Assembly (NCBI RefSeq): GCF_900460065.1 | Contig: NZ_UAVD01000024.1 | Coordinates: 1 to 64,000, forward strand | Reading direction: 5' to 3' | From: Streptomyces griseus | Lineage (GTDB): Bacteria; Actinomycetota; Actinomycetes; Streptomycetales; Streptomycetaceae | DNA: 64,000 nt | Part shown: positions 26,941 through 35,892 of the stretch, piece by piece | Layout of the letters: every line of letters starts with the position of its first letter | How positions within the stretch are numbered: position 1 is the stretch's first letter | The notes under the pieces: model-generated | Seen by the model: only the letters and a program-made list of their open reading frames with translations | What the model was told of the DNA's origin: nothing | Databases searched by the model: none | Translations under genes and position numbers: made by a program

Positions 26941-28040
26941 CCGTGACCACCGACTCCCTCCGCACCCGGAAGACCACCGACTCCCTCCGTACGGAGAAGA
27001 CCGCGGCCCGCCCCTTCCGCCTGGCCTTCCCCCCGGTCTCCGGCACCCTGCGCCCCCGTCAGCTCGCCGTCTGCGCGGGGCTCGCCGTCGCCGTGTTCGT
27101 GGCGCTGTGCTGGAACGTCTCCATCGGCGAGTACGGCATCCCCCTCACCGACGTCGCCCGCGCCCTGACCGGCTCCGGCGACCCCGGCACCCTCCTCGTC
27201 GTCCAGGAGCTGCGGCTGCCCCGCGCCATGACCGGGCTCCTCGCGGGCATCGCGTTCGGCATGTCCGGTGCCCTGTTCCAGACGATGACCCGCAACCCGC
27301 TCGCCAGCCCCGACATGATCGGCCTCACCCAGGGTGCCGGGACCGCCGTCGTCGCGGGCATCGTGCTCGGCTGGGACTTCGGCCTCGGCACCCAGGCCCT
27401 CGGCCTGTTCGGGGCCCTCGCCAGCGCCCTCCTCGTCTACGGGCTCGCCTGGCGGCGGGGCACCACCGGCTACCGCATCATCCTCGTCGGCATCGGCGTC
27501 TCCTGGGTCTGCCTCAGCGCCACCGACTTCCTGCTCGCCCGGGGCGGCCGATTCCAGGCGCAGGCCGCCCTCGGCTGGCTCGTCGGCAACCTCAACGGCC
27601 GCGACTGGCAGCAGGCCGCACCCCTCGCCTACGCCCTCGTCGTCCTGGTCCCCGCGGCCCTGCTGATCGGCCGGCTGATGCGTACGCTGCAACTCGGCGA
27701 CGACGTGGCCAAGGGGCTCGGCACCCGTGTCCAGGCCGTGCGGCTCACCGTCCTGCTCACCGGAGTCGGCCTGGTCGCCTTCGCGACCGCGGCGGCCGGG
27801 CCCGTGGCCTTCGTGGCGCTCGCCGCCCCGCAGATCGCCCAGCGGCTCTGCCGCACCGCCTGGCCCCCGCCGCTCGCCGCCGGACTCACCGGCGCCCTCG
27901 TCGTCCTCGCGTCCGACGTCCTCGCACGCGAACTGGTCCCCGGCACCGAACTGCCCGTCGGGATCGTCACCGGGGTGCTCGGCGCCCCGGTGCTGCTCTG
28001 GCTGCTCATCCGCGTCAACCGCGCGGGCTCAGGAGGCTGA
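26937..28040 (+). CDS. FecCD-family siderophore permease 2
   Basis: 367 residues, coupled to the first permease by ATGA overlap with GGAGGT just upstream. The first 25 residues hold a nine-residue duplication (TTDSLRTRK then TTDSLRTEK), encoded by a 27-bp-period DNA repeat. After that it is a normal BtuC/FecD-type permease: QELRLPRAMTGLLAGIAFGMSGALFQTMTRNPLASPDMIG and the later GPVAFVALAAPQIAQRLC. It is the second half of the siderophore channel; the ATPase gene follows after 3 bp. Confidence 0.94.
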   Translation: MTVTTDSLRTRKTTDSLRTEKTAARPFRLAFPPVSGTLRPRQLAVCAGLAVAVFVALCWNVSIGEYGIPLTDVARALTGSGDPGTLLVVQELRLPRAMTGLLAGIAFGMSGALFQTMTRNPLASPDMIGLTQGAGTAVVAGIVLGWDFGLGTQALGLFGALASALLVYGLAWRRGTTGYRIILVGIGVSWVCLSATDFLLARGGRFQAQAALGWLVGNLNGRDWQQAAPLAYALVVLVPAALLIGRLMRTLQLGDDVAKGLGTRVQAVRLTVLLTGVGLVAFATAAAGPVAFVALAAPQIAQRLCRTAWPPPLAAGLTGALVVLASDVLARELVPGTELPVGIVTGVLGAPVLLWLLIRVNRAGSGG

Positions 28041-28043
28041 CCG

Positions 28044-28883
28044 ATGTCCACCGCCGAACCCGACCTGCGGGCCGAGGGCCTGCACCTGGGCTACGACGAC
28101 CGGGCCGTCGTCAGCGGCCTCGACCTGGCCGTGCCGCCGGGCCGGATCACCGCCATCGTCGGCGCCAACGCCTGCGGCAAGTCGACCCTGCTGCGCGCGC
28201 TGGCCCGGCTGCTGGCCCCGCGCGAGGGTGCGGTCAGCCTGGACGGCCGCGCCCTGCACACCATCCCCACCAGGGAGTTGGCCCAGCGGCTCGGCATCCT
28301 CCCGCAGGCGCCGGTCGCCCCCGAGGGCCTCACCGTCATCGACCTGGTCAACCGGGGCCGCTCCCCGCACCAGACGTGGTGGCGGCAGTGGACCAAGGCC
28401 GACGAGCAGGCGGTCCACGACGCGCTCGCCGCCACCGGCACCACCGACCTCGCCGACCGCGCGGTCGACGAGCTCTCCGGCGGCCAGCGCCAGCGCGCCT
28501 GGATCGCCATGGCCGTCGCCCAGGGCACCCCGGTCCTCCTCCTCGACGAGCCGACGACGTACCTCGACCTCGCCCACCAGATCGACGTGCTGGACCTCGT
28601 CGTCGACCTCAACCGGCGCGAGGGCCGCACGATCGTCATGGTCCTGCACGACCTCAACCAGGCCTGCCGCTACGCGGATCACGTCATCGCGATGAAGAAG
28701 GGCGGCATCGTCGCCGAGGGCGCCCCCGCCGACGTGATCACCGCCGAGACGGTCGAGGACGTCTTCGGCCTGCGCTGCCAGGTGACCACGGACCCGGTCA
28801 GCCGCACCCCGCTGGTCATCCCGGTCGGCCGTCACCACACGCCGGGGCCCGAGCCCGACAAGCCCGCCGGGAGCCTCGGCTGA
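28044..28883 (+). CDS. Siderophore ABC transporter ATP-binding protein
   Basis: 279 residues, FepC/FecE type. Walker A is GANACGKSTLL (about 36-46), the signature ELSGGQRQRAWIAMAVAQ, Walker B VLLLDEPTTYLD, and the H-loop VLHDLNQACRYADHV. It energises uptake through the two FecCD permeases. It is the last gene of the iron-box operon and is followed by a 10-bp hairpin at 28885-28917. Confidence 0.95.
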   Translation: MSTAEPDLRAEGLHLGYDDRAVVSGLDLAVPPGRITAIVGANACGKSTLLRALARLLAPREGAVSLDGRALHTIPTRELAQRLGILPQAPVAPEGLTVIDLVNRGRSPHQTWWRQWTKADEQAVHDALAATGTTDLADRAVDELSGGQRQRAWIAMAVAQGTPVLLLDEPTTYLDLAHQIDVLDLVVDLNRREGRTIVMVLHDLNQACRYADHVIAMKKGGIVAEGAPADVITAETVEDVFGLRCQVTTDPVSRTPLVIPVGRHHTPGPEPDKPAGSLG

Positions 28884-28884
28884 C

Positions 28885-28917
28885 GGGCCGCCGCACGTAC
28901 CGGCCCCGCGGCGGCCC
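28885..28917. terminator. Bidirectional hairpin between convergent genes
   Basis: Perfect 10-bp stem GGGCCGCCGC / GCGGCGGCCC with a 13-base loop, between the siderophore operon stop (28883) and the stop of the convergent secreted-protein gene (28932). It can serve both. Confidence 0.75.
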
Positions 28918-28931
28918 GCCCTCGCCCGGAC

Positions 28932-29411
28932 TCAGATGCCCGCGGAAGCCATCTCGATGATGGAGCGGTAGTAGGCGGCGGTCGAGACCACACAGGCGCG
29001 GTAGGTGCGGTTGTCCTTCACCACGAGGAAGTAGTCCCGCAGGTTCTTCCAGTACTGGACGAGATAGCCGAGACCGGGAACGAAGCCCGGCGGCCGGGGC
29101 ACGAGCGCGAACGCCTCGGAGCACTGCAGGATGCGCTCGGTGGCCTGCGAGAGCACGTCGGCGACCTCGGCGTTCATGTTCCAGCCTGCGGCCAGCTGGG
29201 GCGTCCAGATGGCGCCCGCGATCTCCCTCAGGTGCTCCTGCTCCGCGGGCGTCGGGTCGGCCGGGATCCGGAGCGGGGCCGCGGCGGCCGGCGCCTCGGC
29301 GGGGGCGTTGCCGACGGCCAGGGCCGGTGCGGCGGCGCCGGCGGTGAGGAGCGCTCCGGACAGCACGAGCGCCACGGCCGCTACCGCCGCGGATCTGTGT
29401 CTTGTCATCAT
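28932..29411 (-). CDS. Secreted protein of unknown function
   Basis: 159 residues from the ATG at 29411 with GGAAGGGA upstream. The N-terminus is a Sec signal peptide (SAAVAAVALVLSGALLTAGAAAPALA, cleavage near 35). The mature part has an Ala/Pro-rich start, then LREIAGAIWTPQLAAGWNMNAEVADVLSQATERILQCSEAF and FVPGLGYLVQYWKNLRDYFL, a helical body with two Cys about 60 residues apart that may form a disulfide. I do not recognise a family. The 299 bases upstream (29412-29710) hold no gene that I can see. Confidence 0.8.
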   Translation of the reverse strand: MMTRHRSAAVAAVALVLSGALLTAGAAAPALAVGNAPAEAPAAAAPLRIPADPTPAEQEHLREIAGAIWTPQLAAGWNMNAEVADVLSQATERILQCSEAFALVPRPPGFVPGLGYLVQYWKNLRDYFLVVKDNRTYRACVVSTAAYYRSIIEMASAGI

Positions 29412-29710
29412 GATTCCCTTCCGGTGGCCCGCTGTGTCGACGGGACTGCGCACGGTCACTCCGCGCGCACCGACGCTGACATGCGGCCCCCTGCCCGTCA
29501 ACGGCGCCTGTTCGGCCGCTCCGCGCCTGAGTAACGCGGGCAACCGACCGGTACCGGGAGCTCGTCGACACGTCCGTCGGCCCGGTCCGGGTGGCGGTCG
29601 CGGCTGCCGCCCATGGCGACGGAGCCCTCGCGCCCCCCGGGGCTGCTTCCGGCACGAGCGGGCGCGGTCCGGCGGGCTGTCCCACGACCGAGCCTCCGCC
29701 GGGACGTACG

Positions 29711-30565
29711 TCAGCGCGCGGTGACCGCGTACGCGGCGAGCGGACGGTTGCCGCGCTCCACGGCGACGGCCCGCAGGACGTCGGCCTGGCTGCGGACGAG
29801 CCGGCGCACCGGTTCGGGCAGCGACGCCAGACGCGCCTCCGCTCCGACCAGGTCGAGACAGGCGGCGACCTCCCAGTCGCCGTCCTGAAGACCTTCGGTA
29901 TCGACCGGCCCGCCGCCTTCGGCCGTCCAGCCGGCCCCGGGCAGGAGCCGCAGCAGCTCCTCACGGGAGAAGGGCGTGCGCACATTGCCCTGACCGCGCG
30001 ATCCGGCGGCCTCGACCTGCCCCTGGATCAACACGGCGAGGAGGTGCGCCAACTGGTCGCCGGACGCGGGCGTCAGGTCCCACTCGGTGAACCACAGCTG
30101 CCGCGCCCACCGCCGTACCCGGGCCAGGGTGTCCCGCAGCTGCCCGAGCGAGGCGAAGTACCAGGAACAGTGCGCGAGCACCACATGGTCGAAGGCGAGG
30201 CCGGGGAAGTCGACGGACGGATCGAGCACGTCGGTGCCGAAACGGAAGTCGACGCGGGGGCCGAGAGGGCCCGCCGCGAGCCGGTCCGCCGATTCCCCCA
30301 GCGTGACCGGGGAGCCGTAGGAGGGGTCGGCCACATCGATGGCCACCACACGCCCCTCCGGCCCGACCGCCTCGGCCAGGACGGCGGTCATGTCGCCCTG
30401 ACCGCAGCCCAGTTCCAGGACCCTGGAGCCGGGCGCGATGTCCCAGCCGGCCACGAGCGCGGCGCGGTGGCGGGTCTGGACGAGCTGGCCGGCCGGGCTG
30501 TGCTCGGCGGCGGCCATGCCGGCCGCGAGGGAGGGGGCCTTGGCGGGGAGATCGGAGCGGTTCAC
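29711..30565 (-). CDS. SAM-dependent methyltransferase (class I)
   Basis: 284 residues; GTG 30565 (VNRSDLPAKAPSLAAG) is chosen because AAGGA lies six bases upstream, and the longer in-frame form has none. The Rossmann motif I is VLELGCGQGDMTAVLAEAVG (about 65-85), acidic motif II GRVVAIDVAD, and motif IV FDHVVLAHCSWYF. The C-terminal half is helical and may bind substrate. It resembles methyltransf_25-type enzymes of unknown acceptor. Upstream lies CGTACG-AGA-CGTACG at 30605-30619, which shares ACGAGACGT with the operator in front of the glycosyltransferase. Confidence 0.88.
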   Translation of the reverse strand: MNRSDLPAKAPSLAAGMAAAEHSPAGQLVQTRHRAALVAGWDIAPGSRVLELGCGQGDMTAVLAEAVGPEGRVVAIDVADPSYGSPVTLGESADRLAAGPLGPRVDFRFGTDVLDPSVDFPGLAFDHVVLAHCSWYFASLGQLRDTLARVRRWARQLWFTEWDLTPASGDQLAHLLAVLIQGQVEAAGSRGQGNVRTPFSREELLRLLPGAGWTAEGGGPVDTEGLQDGDWEVAACLDLVGAEARLASLPEPVRRLVRSQADVLRAVAVERGNRPLAAYAVTAR

Positions 30566-30604
30566 GGAGTCCTTGGCGTACGCGGCGGGTCGATGCGGGC
30601 CGAT

Positions 30605-30619
30605 CGTACGAGACGTACG
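30605..30619 (-). promoter_or_regulatory. Possible operator upstream of methyltransferase
   Basis: CGTACGAGACGTACG: two CGTACG palindromes three bases apart, 40 bp before the start codon. The internal ACGAGACGT is shared with the palindrome upstream of the glycosyltransferase (16769-16782). Confidence 0.35.
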
Positions 30620-30698
30620 GGCGGCGGCGCCTCCGCTTTCCGCGGCACTCCGCGGCCGGGCCCTCACCCGGTGCGTGTCCGGCGACCCGCCCGGCCCC

Positions 30699-31451
30699 TC
30701 ACGCCGACAGCGACGCCCCCACCGTCACCCGCGTCTCGTCGTACCGGTCCAGCAGCAGCCGCGCCATCTCGGGCGCGGGTCCCAGCACGTCGGCGAGCAC
30801 GTCGGCCCCGGCCGCCTCGGCGCCGGCCACGATGCGGTCGGGGAGCCGGCCGGGCGCGATCACGTACGGGGCCACCGCCACCCGGTCCACGCCCTCGGCG
30901 CGCAGGGCCCGTACCGCGTCCTCGGTACGGGGAAGGAGTGCGGAGGCGAACGCAGGCCGCACGGCGCACCAACCGGTGTGCCGCAGCTCCCGCGCGATTT
31001 CAGCGATCACTGCGATCGCCTCCGGGTCCGATGATCCCGCCGAGGCCAGGACGAGCCCGGTCCGGGGGAGGTCGCCGGGACGGACCCCGGCCTCCCGCAG
31101 CCGCCGCCCCAGGGCGGCGTTGAGCAGCGGGGACGGGCCGAGGACGTCGGCCTGCCGGACGCGCAGGCGCGGCAGCCGGGCCCGGGCCTCGCGCAGGACC
31201 GAGGGGATGTCGGTCTTGGCGTGGAACGCCCGGGTGAGCAGCAGCGGGAGGGCGACGACCTCGTCCGCCCCCTCCGCGGCCAGGCGCTCCAGCACCCGGG
31301 GCACCGACGGGGCGTTGAACTCCAGGAACGCCGTCTCCACCCGCAGTCCCGGCCGCTCGGCGCGGACCCGCTCGGTGAGCGCGTGCACGGTCGCGGCGTG
31401 CCGCGGGTCGCGGCTGCCGTGGGCGATGACGAGGAGCGTGGGGTGCGTCAT
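30699..31451 (-). CDS. Sirohydrochlorin chelatase (CbiX/SirB type)
   Basis: 250 residues, two tandem chelatase half-domains as in long CbiX/SirB. The metal-ligand His motifs are LVIAHGSRDP (H11) and TRAFHAKTDIPSVL near 80. The second half (LVLASAGSSDPEA, then VAPYVIAPGRLPDRIV) mirrors the fold with weaker motifs. Placed last in the sulfur-assimilation operon, it most likely inserts iron into sirohydrochlorin to make sirohaem for the sulfite reductase encoded at the other end of the operon. It starts 8 bp after the permease stop. Confidence 0.9.
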   Translation of the reverse strand: MTHPTLLVIAHGSRDPRHAATVHALTERVRAERPGLRVETAFLEFNAPSVPRVLERLAAEGADEVVALPLLLTRAFHAKTDIPSVLREARARLPRLRVRQADVLGPSPLLNAALGRRLREAGVRPGDLPRTGLVLASAGSSDPEAIAVIAEIARELRHTGWCAVRPAFASALLPRTEDAVRALRAEGVDRVAVAPYVIAPGRLPDRIVAGAEAAGADVLADVLGPAPEMARLLLDRYDETRVTVGASLSA

Positions 31452-31459
31452 GGGAGGGC

Positions 31460-32389
31460 TCAGTTCTTGACGAGGAGACCGCGGCTGCGCAGCACCCACC
31501 GCTCCAGCGGACTGAAGATGAGCAGGTCGATGGCGATGCCGACGAACAGGATGAGCAGAATCGACAGGAAGATGCCGGGCATGTCGAAGTTGCTGCGGCC
31601 GTTCTCCAGCAACTGTCCGAGCCCGAGGCCGAGTTCGGGTGACGAGGCGATGATCTCGGCGGCCATCAGCGAGCGCCAGGAGAACGCCCAGCCCTGCTTG
31701 AGGCCCGCCAGATAGCCGGGCAGCGCCGCCGGGAGCACGATGTGCCAGGTCCCGCGCAGCCCGGTCGCGCCGAGTGTGCGGCCGGCCCGGAGGAACAGCG
31801 GCGGCACCTGGTCGACGCCGGAGACCAGACCGTTGGCGATCGAGGGCACCGCGCCCAGCAGGATCACCGCGAACATCATCTGGTCGTTCAGGCCGAGCCA
31901 GATCACCGCCGGGGCCACCCACGCCACCGAGGGCAGCGACTGGAGCCCGGACAGGATCGGACCGATCGCGGCCCGGACCAGCTTCACCCGGGCGACCAGC
32001 AGCCCCAGCGGCGTACCGATCGCGACCGCGAGCAGGAAGCCGAACAGACCGCGCGACACGCTGGTCCAGACGACCTCCAGCAGCGTGCCCGCGAGCCACA
32101 TCTCCCGGGCGCTGTCCCACACGGCGGACGGCGGCGGCAGCTTGTAGGTCTCCGTGACCTGGGCGCGGACGAGCAGCTCCCAGACCACCAGGACCAGCGC
32201 CACCGCCACGACCGGCGGCAGCACCTTGCGCAGGAGGACCTCGCGCACCGGGGTGCGGTTGATCTGCACGGCGTCGAGCGCGTCGAGGCCGGCTTCCAGA
32301 CCGGCCAGGTCGTCCGGTTCCCTGTCGACCGGTCCGGTGGCCGCCGTGTCCGGCCCCTTGCGGTCGGACGTGATGTCAGTGCTGGCCAT
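31460..32389 (-). CDS. ssuC: Sulfonate-type ABC transporter permease
   Basis: 309-residue inner-membrane permease of the SsuC/TauC/NrtB family. A 60-residue cytoplasmic N-terminus precedes the first of six membrane helices (VAVALVLVVWELLV). The ATPase-docking loop near RTLGATGLRGTWHIVLPAALPG is the family EAA motif. The start at 32389 overlaps the ATPase stop by 14 bp. Its place in an operon with sulfite reductase, cysHCDN and a sulfonate-type binding protein argues for organosulfur or sulfate-ester uptake, although the family also includes nitrate and taurine members. Confidence 0.9.
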   Translation of the reverse strand: MASTDITSDRKGPDTAATGPVDREPDDLAGLEAGLDALDAVQINRTPVREVLLRKVLPPVVAVALVLVVWELLVRAQVTETYKLPPPSAVWDSAREMWLAGTLLEVVWTSVSRGLFGFLLAVAIGTPLGLLVARVKLVRAAIGPILSGLQSLPSVAWVAPAVIWLGLNDQMMFAVILLGAVPSIANGLVSGVDQVPPLFLRAGRTLGATGLRGTWHIVLPAALPGYLAGLKQGWAFSWRSLMAAEIIASSPELGLGLGQLLENGRSNFDMPGIFLSILLILFVGIAIDLLIFSPLERWVLRSRGLLVKN

Positions 32390-33167
32390 GTCGGCGGATC
32401 TCCCCACGCAGTTCTTCGGTGATCTCGACGGACAGCTCCGCCACGGCGGTGTCCTCGATGCGGCGCGGCTGCTCGATGTCGACCGTCCACTCCCGGGCGA
32501 TCCGGCCCGGCCGGGACGAGAGCAGCACGACGCGCTGCGCGAGCCGTACGGCCTCGCGCACGTTGTGCGTGACGAAGAGGACCGAGGCGTTCGTCTCCGC
32601 CCAGATCCGGGTCAGCTCGTCGTGCAGCACATCGCGGGTGATGGCGTCCAGCGCCGCGAACGGCTCGTCCATCAGCAGCAGTTGACTGTCCTGGGCGAGG
32701 GCACGGGCCATCGCGACGCGCTGGCGCATACCGCCGGACAGCTCGTGCACCCGCTTGCCGTACGCCCCGCCGAGCCGGACGAGTTCGAGCAGCCGCTCGG
32801 CCTCGGTGCGGCGCTCGGACTTGGGCACCCCGCGCAGCCGCAGGGCCAGTTCGATGTTCTTGCCCGCGGTCAGCCACGGGAAGAGGGCGTGCTCCTGGAA
32901 CATCAGGGCCGGCCGCCCGCCGGGGGTCTCGATGGACCCCTTCGACGGGCGGTCGAGTCCGGCCACCAGGTTGAGCAGCGTCGACTTCCCGCACCCGGAC
33001 GCTCCCAGGAGGGTGACGAACTCACCCGGAGCGACATCGAGCGTGATGTCGTCCAGCACGAGCTGGGCCCCCGTGGGCCCGGCGAAGGACTTCGAGACGT
33101 GCGCGAGACGGGCTGCGTGCTCGACCGTCGTACGGTCCTCGGCCTTGGTGAGGGTAGGGGTCGCCAT
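32376..33167 (-). CDS. ssuB: Sulfonate-type ABC transporter ATP-binding protein
   Basis: 263 residues. The ATG at 33167 has a full Shine-Dalgarno AGGAGG eight bases upstream, so it is preferred to the GTG at 33176 that overlaps that site. Walker A is LLGASGCGKSTLLNLVAG, the signature ELSGGMRQRVAMARAL, Walker B LLLMDEPFAALDAITR, and the H-loop VTHNVREAV. This is the SsuB/TauB subfamily. It powers the permease downstream. Confidence 0.93.
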   Translation of the reverse strand: MATPTLTKAEDRTTVEHAARLAHVSKSFAGPTGAQLVLDDITLDVAPGEFVTLLGASGCGKSTLLNLVAGLDRPSKGSIETPGGRPALMFQEHALFPWLTAGKNIELALRLRGVPKSERRTEAERLLELVRLGGAYGKRVHELSGGMRQRVAMARALAQDSQLLLMDEPFAALDAITRDVLHDELTRIWAETNASVLFVTHNVREAVRLAQRVVLLSSRPGRIAREWTVDIEQPRRIEDTAVAELSVEITEELRGEIRRHGQH

Positions 33168-33215
33168 GGTCGTCACCTCCTGGGAATCCTTACGTCCTGC
33201 TGCGGATGGGGCGGG

Positions 33216-34328
33216 CTACTTGACGCCGAGACCGGCGTCGGCGACCTCGGGCAGGCCCTCGGCCTTGAGGATCTTGTTCAGCGGGCCCAGGTCGTAGATG
33301 CCCTGGAGGTCGGGCTCCTTGAGCAGACCCGACTTGACCGAGTACCCGGCCTGCGTCTTCAGCGTCTCGGCCAGCGGGTCGTCCGTGATCTCGATGGACT
33401 CCCACGCCGGGTCGAGGATCTCCTGGGGCAGCGGCTTGCCGCTCAGCTTCTCCAGCGCCTTGTTCGCGGACGCCTTGGCCTCTTCCGGGTTGGCGTTGAT
33501 CCACTTGTTGGTGGACACCGACCCCTTCAGCACCGCCTCGACCACGTCCGGGTGCTCGTCGAGGAACGTCTGCGACACGATGATGTTCGTGATCACGAAC
33601 TTCTTGTCCGGCCACAGGTCCTTCTCGTCGAGGAGCACCTTCGCCCCCTCGGAGACCAGCTTGGACGCCGTCGGCTCGGGCACCCACGCCCCGTCCAGGT
33701 CACCGGACTTGTAGGCGTCCGGGGTCACCTTGTTGTCCGAGCGGACCACCGAGACGTCGCCCTTGCCGCTCTGGGCGTCGACCTTCCAGCCCTTCTCGGA
33801 GATCCAGTTGAGGAAGGCCACGTCCTGGGTGTTGCCGAGCTGCGGGGTGGCGATCTTCTTGCCCTTGAGGTCGTCCAGGGTCTTGATCCTGTCCGGGTTG
33901 ACGACCAGCTTCACCCCGCCGGAGGCCGAACCGGAGATGATCCGCAGTCCCTTGCCCTGGGACTTGCTGTACCCGTTGATGGAGGGGGAGGGGCCGATGA
34001 AGCCGATGTCGATCGACCCGGCGTTCAGCGCCTCGATCTCGGACGGGCCCGCGTTGAAGGTCGTCGACTCGACCTTGGTGCCGCCCAGTTCCTTCTGGAT
34101 GGTGCCTTCCTGGATACCGACCAGGGCGGTGGCGTGCGTGAGGTTCGGGAAGTACCCGATCTTCACGGTGTCGGAGGAGAGCTTCTTCCCTCCGGCGGAG
34201 ACGTTCGTCTTGGCGTCGTCGTCCTTGGCCTCGGAGCCGTAGCCGCAGGCGGTGGCGGCCAGGGCGAGCAGCGGCAGGGCGGCGACGGCGGCGAGGCCGC
34301 GGCGAACGGTGGAACGGGGGGCAGGCAC
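33216..34328 (-). CDS. ssuA: Sulfonate/nitrate-type substrate-binding lipoprotein
   Basis: 370-residue lipoprotein with a GTG start. The signal peptide ends in the lipobox ALAATAC (Cys about 28). The mature protein is a type-2 periplasmic fold of the NMT1/SsuA family: VKIGYFPNLTHATALVGIQEG, FNAGPSEIEALNAGSIDIGFIGPSPSIN and DGAWVPEPTASKLV are the ligand-cleft blocks. It sits directly after cysN in the sulfur operon and before its own ATPase and permease. No sulfonate monooxygenase (SsuD) gene is in the window, so imported sulfonate must be desulfonated by an enzyme encoded elsewhere, or the ligand is sulfate-like. Confidence 0.92.
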   Translation of the reverse strand: MPAPRSTVRRGLAAVAALPLLALAATACGYGSEAKDDDAKTNVSAGGKKLSSDTVKIGYFPNLTHATALVGIQEGTIQKELGGTKVESTTFNAGPSEIEALNAGSIDIGFIGPSPSINGYSKSQGKGLRIISGSASGGVKLVVNPDRIKTLDDLKGKKIATPQLGNTQDVAFLNWISEKGWKVDAQSGKGDVSVVRSDNKVTPDAYKSGDLDGAWVPEPTASKLVSEGAKVLLDEKDLWPDKKFVITNIIVSQTFLDEHPDVVEAVLKGSVSTNKWINANPEEAKASANKALEKLSGKPLPQEILDPAWESIEITDDPLAETLKTQAGYSVKSGLLKEPDLQGIYDLGPLNKILKAEGLPEVADAGLGVK

Positions 34329-34523
34329 GGGAGGCTTTCCTCTCGTCGGCCCGGTCCCACGCCCCGCTGTCTGGTCAGGGGGGCGCGGCCGGGAGGGCGG
34401 CAGGTCTACGGCGGTACGGGTGCGGGGGGTTCAGGGCGCGCGAGCGGTGCGCGTACGTCATCACGCACATCGCCCGACCCCGCCCTGGCCGCTGCCGAGG
34501 GCGCCGCTGCCCACCCGGCCGCC

Positions 34524-34539
34524 CTCCTTCGCGAAGGAG
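34524..34539 (-). terminator. Palindromic hairpin after cysN
   Basis: CTCCTTCGCGAAGGAG, a perfect 16-bp palindrome 19 bp past the cysN stop, in the 230-bp gap before the binding-protein gene. It can fold as a 5-7-bp stem with a TCGCGA loop. It may attenuate read-through from the cys genes into the transporter genes. Confidence 0.45.
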
Positions 34540-34558
34540 GAGAAGAAGTCGGTGGCCA

Positions 34559-35890
34559 TCAGAAGTCCCACTCGGCGTCGTCGACCGCCGCGACGGCCTC
34601 GGCGGCGGCGGCGAACGCGGCGCCCGCCATGCCGGCGCTCAGCGTCGTCCCGTCCGCCGGGTCGATCAGCAGGAACGATCCGGTGCGCCGGGAGTCCTCG
34701 TAGGAGTCGAGCGCGAGCGGCTCGGCGGTCCGCACGACGACCCGGCCGATGTCATTGGCGACCAGCTGCCCGGGGGCCGGGTGCTGGGAGAGGTCGTCCA
34801 GGGTGAGCCGGGAGGGGATGTCCTTGACGATCGCCTTGACCGTGCGGGTGGTGTGCTTGAGCAGCACCCGCTGCCCCACGGAGAGCGGCTGGTCGGCCAC
34901 ATGGCAGACGGTCGCCTCGACGTCCTGCGTGACGGCGGGGGAGTCGTCGGCGGGGGCGATCAGGTCGCCCCGCGAGATGTCGATGTCGTCGGCCAGCCGG
35001 AGCGTCACCGACTGCGGGGCCCAGGCGATGTCCACGCTCTCGCCGAGCGCGTCGATGCCGGTGATCGTCGTCGTGCGCCCCGAGGGGAGGACAGCGACGG
35101 CCTCGCCGACCCGGAACACCCCGGCGGCGATCTGACCGGCGTACCCCCGGTAGTCGGGGTGCTCGGCGGACTGCGGGCGGATCACGTACTGCACGGGGAA
35201 GCGCGCGTGGCAGGCGGTGAGGTCGTGGCTGACCGGGACCGTCTCCAGGTGCTCCAGGACGGTCGGTCCGCCGTACCAGTCCATGTGGGCGGAGGGTTCC
35301 ACCACGTTGTCCCCGGCCAGCGCCGAGATCGGGATCGCGGTGATCTCCGGGACGCCGAGGGAGGCGGCGTACGCGGTGAACTCCTCGGCTATCGCGGCGA
35401 AGACGGGCTCCGCGTAGTCGACCAGGTCCATCTTGTTGACCGCCAGCACCACGTGCGGGACGCGCAGCAGCGCGGCGACGGCGGCGTGCCGGCGGGTCTG
35501 CTCGACGACCCCGTTGCGGGCGTCGACCAGGACCACGGCCAGCTCGGCCGTCGAGGCGCCGGTGACCATGTTGCGGGTGTACTGCACATGGCCCGGGGTG
35601 TCGGCGAGGATGAACCGGCGGCGGGCGGTGGCGAAGTAGCGGTAGGCGACGTCGATGGTGATGCCCTGCTCGCGCTCGGCGCGCAGCCCGTCGGTGAGCA
35701 GCGCCAGGTCCGGCGCCTCCTGCCCGCGGTTGAGCGAGGCCTGCTCGACGGCCTCCAGCTGGTCGGTGAGGACCGACTTGGAGTCGTGCAGCAGACGTCC
35801 CACGAGGGTGGACTTGCCGTCGTCGACGGACCCGGCGGTGGCGAAGCGCAGCAGGGTGGTGGCCGACAACTGCTCGGCTGTGGTGGTCAT
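34559..35890 (-). CDS. cysN: Sulfate adenylyltransferase GTPase subunit
   Basis: 443 residues. With CysD it forms ATP sulfurylase, which makes adenosine 5'-phosphosulfate from sulfate and ATP, driven by GTP hydrolysis. EF-Tu-like GTPase motifs: G1 GSVDDGKST (about 20), G3 DTPGHVQYTRNM, G4 NKMDLVD. Beta-barrel domains 2 and 3 fill the C-terminal half. No APS-kinase domain is fused; cysC is separate. Its GAGAGG ribosome binding site lies inside one arm of a 16-bp inverted repeat that spans the gap to cysD, so translation may be controlled by that structure. Confidence 0.96.
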   Translation of the reverse strand: MTTTAEQLSATTLLRFATAGSVDDGKSTLVGRLLHDSKSVLTDQLEAVEQASLNRGQEAPDLALLTDGLRAEREQGITIDVAYRYFATARRRFILADTPGHVQYTRNMVTGASTAELAVVLVDARNGVVEQTRRHAAVAALLRVPHVVLAVNKMDLVDYAEPVFAAIAEEFTAYAASLGVPEITAIPISALAGDNVVEPSAHMDWYGGPTVLEHLETVPVSHDLTACHARFPVQYVIRPQSAEHPDYRGYAGQIAAGVFRVGEAVAVLPSGRTTTITGIDALGESVDIAWAPQSVTLRLADDIDISRGDLIAPADDSPAVTQDVEATVCHVADQPLSVGQRVLLKHTTRTVKAIVKDIPSRLTLDDLSQHPAPGQLVANDIGRVVVRTAEPLALDSYEDSRRTGSFLLIDPADGTTLSAGMAGAAFAAAAEAVAAVDDAEWDF

Positions 35891-35892
35891 GG

